Below, in pieces: positions 60,775 to 64,000 of a stretch of DNA of 64,000 nt. The translations under genes and the position numbers were made by a program. Positions within the stretch are counted from its first letter, which is position 1. Every line of letters begins with the position of its first letter. This DNA is from Duganella aquatilis (GTDB lineage Bacteria > Pseudomonadota > Gammaproteobacteria > Burkholderiales > Burkholderiaceae_D). The stretch spans positions 1 to 64,000 of the forward strand of contig NZ_WKJL01000001.1 of assembly GCF_009674565.1 (NCBI RefSeq). Direction: 5' to 3'. The notes beneath the pieces are model-generated. The model ran no database searches. It was not told the DNA's origin and saw nothing but the letters and a program-made list of their open reading frames with translations.

Positions 60775-62442
60775 ATGGTCAACGATAACGAAAACGTAAC
60801 TCCCGACAGCAACGACGACAGCGCCTCGGCCGCCAGCGCCAAGACGCCGGCGCTGATCGCCCGCGAAGTGCTGCGCCGCCGCACCTTCGGCATCATCTCC
60901 CACCCGGATGCGGGTAAAACCACGCTGACCGAAAAGCTGCTGCTGTTCTCGGGCGCGATCCAGATGGCGGGCACCGTCAAGGCCCGCAAATCGGGCCGCC
61001 ATGCGACCTCCGACTGGATGGAGATCGAGAAGCAGCGCGGCATTTCGGTGGCCTCGTCGGTGATGCAGTTCGAATTCCGCGATCACGTGGTCAACCTGCT
61101 GGATACGCCAGGCCACCAGGACTTCTCGGAAGATACCTACCGCGTGCTGACGGCGGTCGACTCGGCGCTGATGGTGATTGACGCCGCCAAGGGTGTGGAA
61201 GCGCAGACCATCAAGCTGCTCGACGTCTGCCGCATGCGCAACACGCCGATCGTGACTTTCATGAACAAGATGGACCGCGAGACCCGCGATCCGCTGGAAC
61301 TGCTGGACGAGCTGGAATCGGTGCTGAAGATCCAGTGCGCGCCGGTGACCTGGCCGATCGGCATGGGCAAGAACTTCCGCGGCGTGTACCACCTGCTGAA
61401 CGACACCATCATGCTGTTCAAGGCCGGTGAAGAGAAGGCCGACGGCGCGTTCGAGATCATCGAAGGCATCGACAATCCACGCCTGCAGGAAATGTTCCCG
61501 CTGGAGATGGACCAGCTGCGCATGGAAGTGGAACTGGTCAAGGGCGCCTCGCACCCGTTCGACCTGGAAGAATTCCTGGCCGGCGTGCAGACGCCGGTGT
61601 TCTTCGGCTCGGCGATCAACAACTTCGGCGTGCGCGAGATCCTGTCGGCGCTGGTCGACTGGGCGCCGGCGCCGCGCGAGCGCGACGCCACCGTGCGCGC
61701 GGTCGATCCGAAGGAAGAGCCGTTCACCGGCTTCGTGTTCAAGATCCAGGCCAATATGGACCCGGCGCACCGCGACCGCATCGCCTTCCTGCGCGTGTGT
61801 TCGGGCCGTTTCGAGCGCGGCATGAAGGTCAAGCATTTGCGCCTGGGCCGCGAAGTCAAGGTCTCGTCGGTGGTGACGTTCATGGCGTCGACCCGCGAGC
61901 AGGTGGAGGAAGCGTACGCCGGCGACATCATCGGCCTGCCGAACCACGGCAATATGCAGATCGGCGACTCGTTCTCCGAAGGCGAACAGCTGACCTTCAC
62001 CGGCATCCCGTTCTTTGCGCCGGACTTCTTCCGCCAGGTACGCATCCGCAACCCGCTGAAAATCAAGCAGCTGCACAAAGGCTTGCAGCAGCTGGGCGAA
62101 GAGGGCGCGGTGCAGGTCTTCAAGCCGGTGCAAGGTGGCGAGCTGGTGCTGGGCGCGGTCGGCGTGCTGCAGTTTGAAGTGGTGGCCAGCCGTCTGCTGA
62201 ACGAATACGGCGTCGATGCGGTATTCGAAGGCACCAGCATCAGCAGCGCACGCTGGGTATCGAGCGACGACAAGAAAGCCCTGTCCGACTTCGAGGACCA
62301 ACTCGGCCACAACGTCGCCTACGACGCCGCCGGCAACCTGGCCTACCTGGCCACCTCGGGCGTCAACCTGCGCCTGACGCAGGAACGCTGGCCGAAACTG
62401 CAATTCCACGCCACCCGCGAGCACTCGGCCAAGCTCGTCTAA
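60775..62442 (+). CDS. prfC: Peptide chain release factor 3
   Basis: A 555-residue translational GTPase. G1 is [17 protein letters not shown]3 [13 protein letters not shown]4 NKMD. It removes RF1/RF2 from the ribosome after termination. Compared with E. coli RF3 there is an extra, acidic, Ser/Ala/Asn-rich N-terminus of about 20 residues before [12 protein letters not shown]. The stop is 3 bases before a 42-bp-arm palindrome. Confidence 0.97.
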   Translation: MVNDNENVTPDSNDDSASAASAKTPALIAREVLRRRTFGIISHPDAGKTTLTEKLLLFSGAIQMAGTVKARKSGRHATSDWMEIEKQRGISVASSVMQFEFRDHVVNLLDTPGHQDFSEDTYRVLTAVDSALMVIDAAKGVEAQTIKLLDVCRMRNTPIVTFMNKMDRETRDPLELLDELESVLKIQCAPVTWPIGMGKNFRGVYHLLNDTIMLFKAGEEKADGAFEIIEGIDNPRLQEMFPLEMDQLRMEVELVKGASHPFDLEEFLAGVQTPVFFGSAINNFGVREILSALVDWAPAPRERDATVRAVDPKEEPFTGFVFKIQANMDPAHRDRIAFLRVCSGRFERGMKVKHLRLGREVKVSSVVTFMASTREQVEEAYAGDIIGLPNHGNMQIGDSFSEGEQLTFTGIPFFAPDFFRQVRIRNPLKIKQLHKGLQQLGEEGAVQVFKPVQGGELVLGAVGVLQFEVVASRLLNEYGVDAVFEGTSISSARWVSSDDKKALSDFEDQLGHNVAYDAAGNLAYLATSGVNLRLTQERWPKLQFHATREHSAKLV

Positions 62443-62445
62443 AAC

Positions 62446-62533
62446 CCGGGGTCAGTTCTGCCAATCGCACACGGCCTCTACCGTAGCAGCCGCTACGGTA
62501 GAGGCCGTGTGCGATTGGCAGAACTGACCCCGG
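62446..62533. repeat. Perfect 42-bp-arm palindrome between prfC and xth
   Basis: Bases 62446–62487 and 62492–62533 are exact inverted copies around the loop AGCC. The outer end begins CCGGGGTCAGTTCTGCCAAT and is shared over 27 bases with the element at 35163. It sits between two convergent genes, 3 bases from one stop and 1 base from the other. There is no T-run, so it is not a classical terminator. Confidence 0.95.
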
Positions 62534-62534
62534 A

Positions 62535-63320
62535 TTAGCTGATCTTTTTCAGATCCAGCTCGACCCAGGTTGGCGCATGGTCGCTGGGCTTCTTGCGGCC
62601 GCGCACGTCGCGGTCGACTTCGGCGGCTGTCAGCGCCGGCGCCAGCGCAGGACTGAGCAGCAGGTGGTCGATGCGCAGGCCGGCGTCGCGGCCGTAGGCA
62701 TTGCGGAAATAATCCCAGAACGTATAAATCTTTTCTCCCGGATGCATGGTGCGTAACGCATCGGTCCAGCCTTGCGCGAGCAGCTTGTGATAGGCCGCGC
62801 GCACCTCGGGACGGAATAAGGCGTCATCCACCCAGCGCTCAGGCTTATACACATCCAGCTCGGTCGGCATGACGTTGAAATCCCCCGCCAATATTACCGG
62901 CGCGCCGCTGTCCAATAATTTGGCGGCGTGCGTATGCAAACGATCAAACCATTTGAGCTTGTAATCGAATTTGGGGCCGGGCGCAGGATTGCCATTTGGC
63001 AGATATAATCCGCCGATTAATATGCCGTCGACTATCGCCTCAATATACCGGCTTTGAATGTCGTCCGCATCGCCCGGCAGTCCGCGGCCGGTTTCAATCG
63101 GCTTCTGGCCGCGCGCCAATATGGCCACGCCATTCCAGCTTTTCTGACCGTGCCAAATGGCTTGATAACCGGCGTCGTTAATCGCGGCTTCGGGGAATTT
63201 CTCCTGCGGCGCTTTTAATTCCTGCAAGCAGACGACATCCGGTTTGGTCTCATTGAGCCATTGCAGCAGGGCGGGGAGACGGGCGCCGATGCCATTGACG
63301 TTGAAGGTAGCGATTCTCAT
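62535..63320 (-). CDS. xth: Exodeoxyribonuclease III family AP endonuclease
   Basis: A 261-residue EEP-family nuclease that repairs abasic sites and trims 3' ends. Conserved motifs: NVNGIGARLPALLQWL, metal-binding Glu in CLQELKAPQEKFP (about 34), LAGDFNVMPTELDVY, LRIDHLLLS and the catalytic SDHAPTWVEL near the C-terminus. Length is normal. It is convergent with prfC across the large palindrome. Confidence 0.95.
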   Translation of the reverse strand: MRIATFNVNGIGARLPALLQWLNETKPDVVCLQELKAPQEKFPEAAINDAGYQAIWHGQKSWNGVAILARGQKPIETGRGLPGDADDIQSRYIEAIVDGILIGGLYLPNGNPAPGPKFDYKLKWFDRLHTHAAKLLDSGAPVILAGDFNVMPTELDVYKPERWVDDALFRPEVRAAYHKLLAQGWTDALRTMHPGEKIYTFWDYFRNAYGRDAGLRIDHLLLSPALAPALTAAEVDRDVRGRKKPSDHAPTWVELDLKKIS

Positions 63321-63439
63321 GCTTGCAGTATAAGTAGTTTGCCCGCCCCGCGCACGTTCGACAGCGCACGCAACCCCGTGCAGTCAAGCCAACACTTGGC
63401 ACGTTCCCGCCAACTCCTGGCGGGAAATGAAAACACTGC

Positions 63440-63468
63440 TTGACAAGGTCATGGATGATGTTTACTGT
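63440..63468 (+). promoter_or_regulatory. Promoter of the GntR–ABC operon
   Basis: A perfect TTGACA (63440–63445), 17-base spacer and TACTGT (63463–63468). The -10 box overlaps the palindromic operator at 63467–63484, so binding there would block transcription. Confidence 0.65.
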
Positions 63469-63484
63469 ATTAATCAACTAATAC
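63467..63484. promoter_or_regulatory. Probable GntR/YtrA operator
   Basis: GTATTA (63467–63472) and TAATAC (63479–63484) form a perfect inverted repeat with a 6-base spacer, directly upstream of the GntR gene. Position and shape match autoregulatory YtrA-subfamily operators. Confidence 0.65.
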
Positions 63485-63490
63485 ACCAAT

Positions 63491-63886
63491 ATGACTTCCA
63501 TGGCTGCGCATACGGCTTCATTGTTCTCCATAGCGACCGGCTCGTCCGATCCTATTTATCGCCAGTTAATCGAGCAGGTGCGGCGCTTAATTGCTGCTGC
63601 CGCCTTAAAACCCGGCGATGTATTGCCGTCGGTTCGCGAAGTGGCATTGGCTTTGGCGGTCAATCCCATGACGGTTTCCAAGGCTTATAACATGCTGGAA
63701 ACGGAAGGGCTATTAACACGGGCACGCGGCGTCGGCATGCTGGTGGCCGACGGCGAAAAGCCGCAAGGAAAAGAAAATCTGTTAAGACCCACGCTGGAAC
63801 GCGCCGCCGCCGAAGCCCGCCAATTGGGACTGGATGATGAAGCTGTTTTAAAACTATTTAAGAATATTCTTGGAGAAAATAAATGA
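63491..63886 (+). CDS. GntR-family (YtrA-type) transcriptional repressor
   Basis: A 131-residue protein. An N-terminal GntR winged helix (SDPIYRQLIEQVRRLIAAAA… LPSVREVALALAVNPMTVSK, about 18–62) is followed by only about 50 helical residues, which is the short effector region of the YtrA subfamily. These usually repress an ABC transporter encoded downstream. The ATG has no clear Shine-Dalgarno and lies close to the promoter; a second ATG is 9 bases on. Its stop overlaps the ABC ATPase start (ATGA). Confidence 0.92.
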   Translation: MTSMAAHTASLFSIATGSSDPIYRQLIEQVRRLIAAAALKPGDVLPSVREVALALAVNPMTVSKAYNMLETEGLLTRARGVGMLVADGEKPQGKENLLRPTLERAAAEARQLGLDDEAVLKLFKNILGENK

Positions 63887-64000
63887 AGCCTAATGTCGTC
63901 GAGATCGCCAATTTACATAAAAACTTCGGCAAGCAGCAGGTGTTGCAGGGCGTGAATTGGTCGATTGAGCAGGGCAAGGTCATTGGTTTATTAGGCCGGA
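63883..64000 (+). CDS. ABC transporter ATP-binding protein, N-terminal part (runs off window)
   Basis: The first 39 residues are visible: VVEIANLHKNFGKQQVLQGV, then WSIEQGKVIGLLGR, which leads into the Walker A loop (GLLGxNGAGKT) just beyond the window. The start overlaps the GntR stop. With a YtrA-type repressor the likely product is the ATPase of a small exporter of drugs, antimicrobial peptides or similar; the substrate is unknown. Confidence 0.88.
   Translation, partial: MKPNVVEIANLHKNFGKQQVLQGVNWSIEQGKVIGLLGR

Noticed and set aside
60769..62424. A 551-codon open frame antisense to prfC
   Set aside because: Shadow of prfC in a GC-rich genome; composition is not protein-like.

Overview
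The window is GC-rich and densely coding. Its gene content and order point to a betaproteobacterium of the Oxalobacteraceae (Duganella/Massilia/Janthinobacterium-like). The strongest signs are the block tRNA-Val – thrS – infC – rpmI – rplT – pheS – pheT – ihfA – merR, the ETF-QO and scoAB style of lipid and ketone metabolism, and proteins of clear Burkholderiales type. The family assignment comes from sequence recognition alone; no database was searched.

Positions 1–20621 hold a flagellar locus. One arm runs leftward (fliE-F-G-H-I-J, then fliD-S-T and the start of a fliK-like gene that leaves the window). A divergent arm runs rightward (a FliM-like protein, fliN, fliP, fliQ, fliR, flhB, flhA). 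A leftward set follows: flagellin, a protein with a FliK-like C-terminus, a TPR/glycosyltransferase fusion and a methyltransferase. The layout (no fliL, no fliO, export genes divergent from fliE) and the flagellin N-terminus resemble 'Flag-2'/lateral flagellar systems more than the usual polar set. Several proteins deviate at motifs known to matter: FlhB has NPEH instead of NPTH, FliM lacks its CheY-binding N-terminus, FliG has EHVQ instead of EHPQ, and FliD carries an EF-hand-like loop.

Positions 20868–35160 are metabolic: ETF-ubiquinone oxidoreductase, an SDR, a PAS-LuxR regulator, scoA-scoB, a DUF3857/transglutaminase membrane protein, a HAF-repeat protein, dctA, 3-hydroxybutyrate dehydrogenase, an alpha/beta hydrolase, RidA and RelA. 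Together scoAB, the hydroxybutyrate dehydrogenase and dctA suggest use of 3-hydroxybutyrate/acetoacetate (possibly from PHB) and of C4-dicarboxylates. Positions 35232–39470 carry a GST with a divergent LysR regulator, a CAT-like acetyltransferase, a Tat-exported serine beta-lactamase-family protein and a CDF metal exporter.

Positions 39571–47722 are the translation block. It has two identical tRNA-Val(GAC) genes behind a near-consensus promoter, and infC apparently starts at AUA. Positions 47861–52717 hold two two-component systems and a Crp/Fnr regulator. Positions 52818–60706 are a minor-pilin operon (pilE-like, fimT-like, pilV, pilW, pilX, pilY1). The window ends with prfC, xth, and a GntR/YtrA-type repressor coupled to an ABC ATPase that runs off the edge.

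The most notable unexplained structures are large palindromes. A perfect 42-bp-arm inverted repeat lies between prfC and xth, and a related 18-bp-arm element lies between relA and the GST gene. The two share a 27-base end, and each nearly fills the gap between two convergent genes. A separate 28-bp imperfect stem overlaps the stop codon of the hydroxybutyrate dehydrogenase gene.
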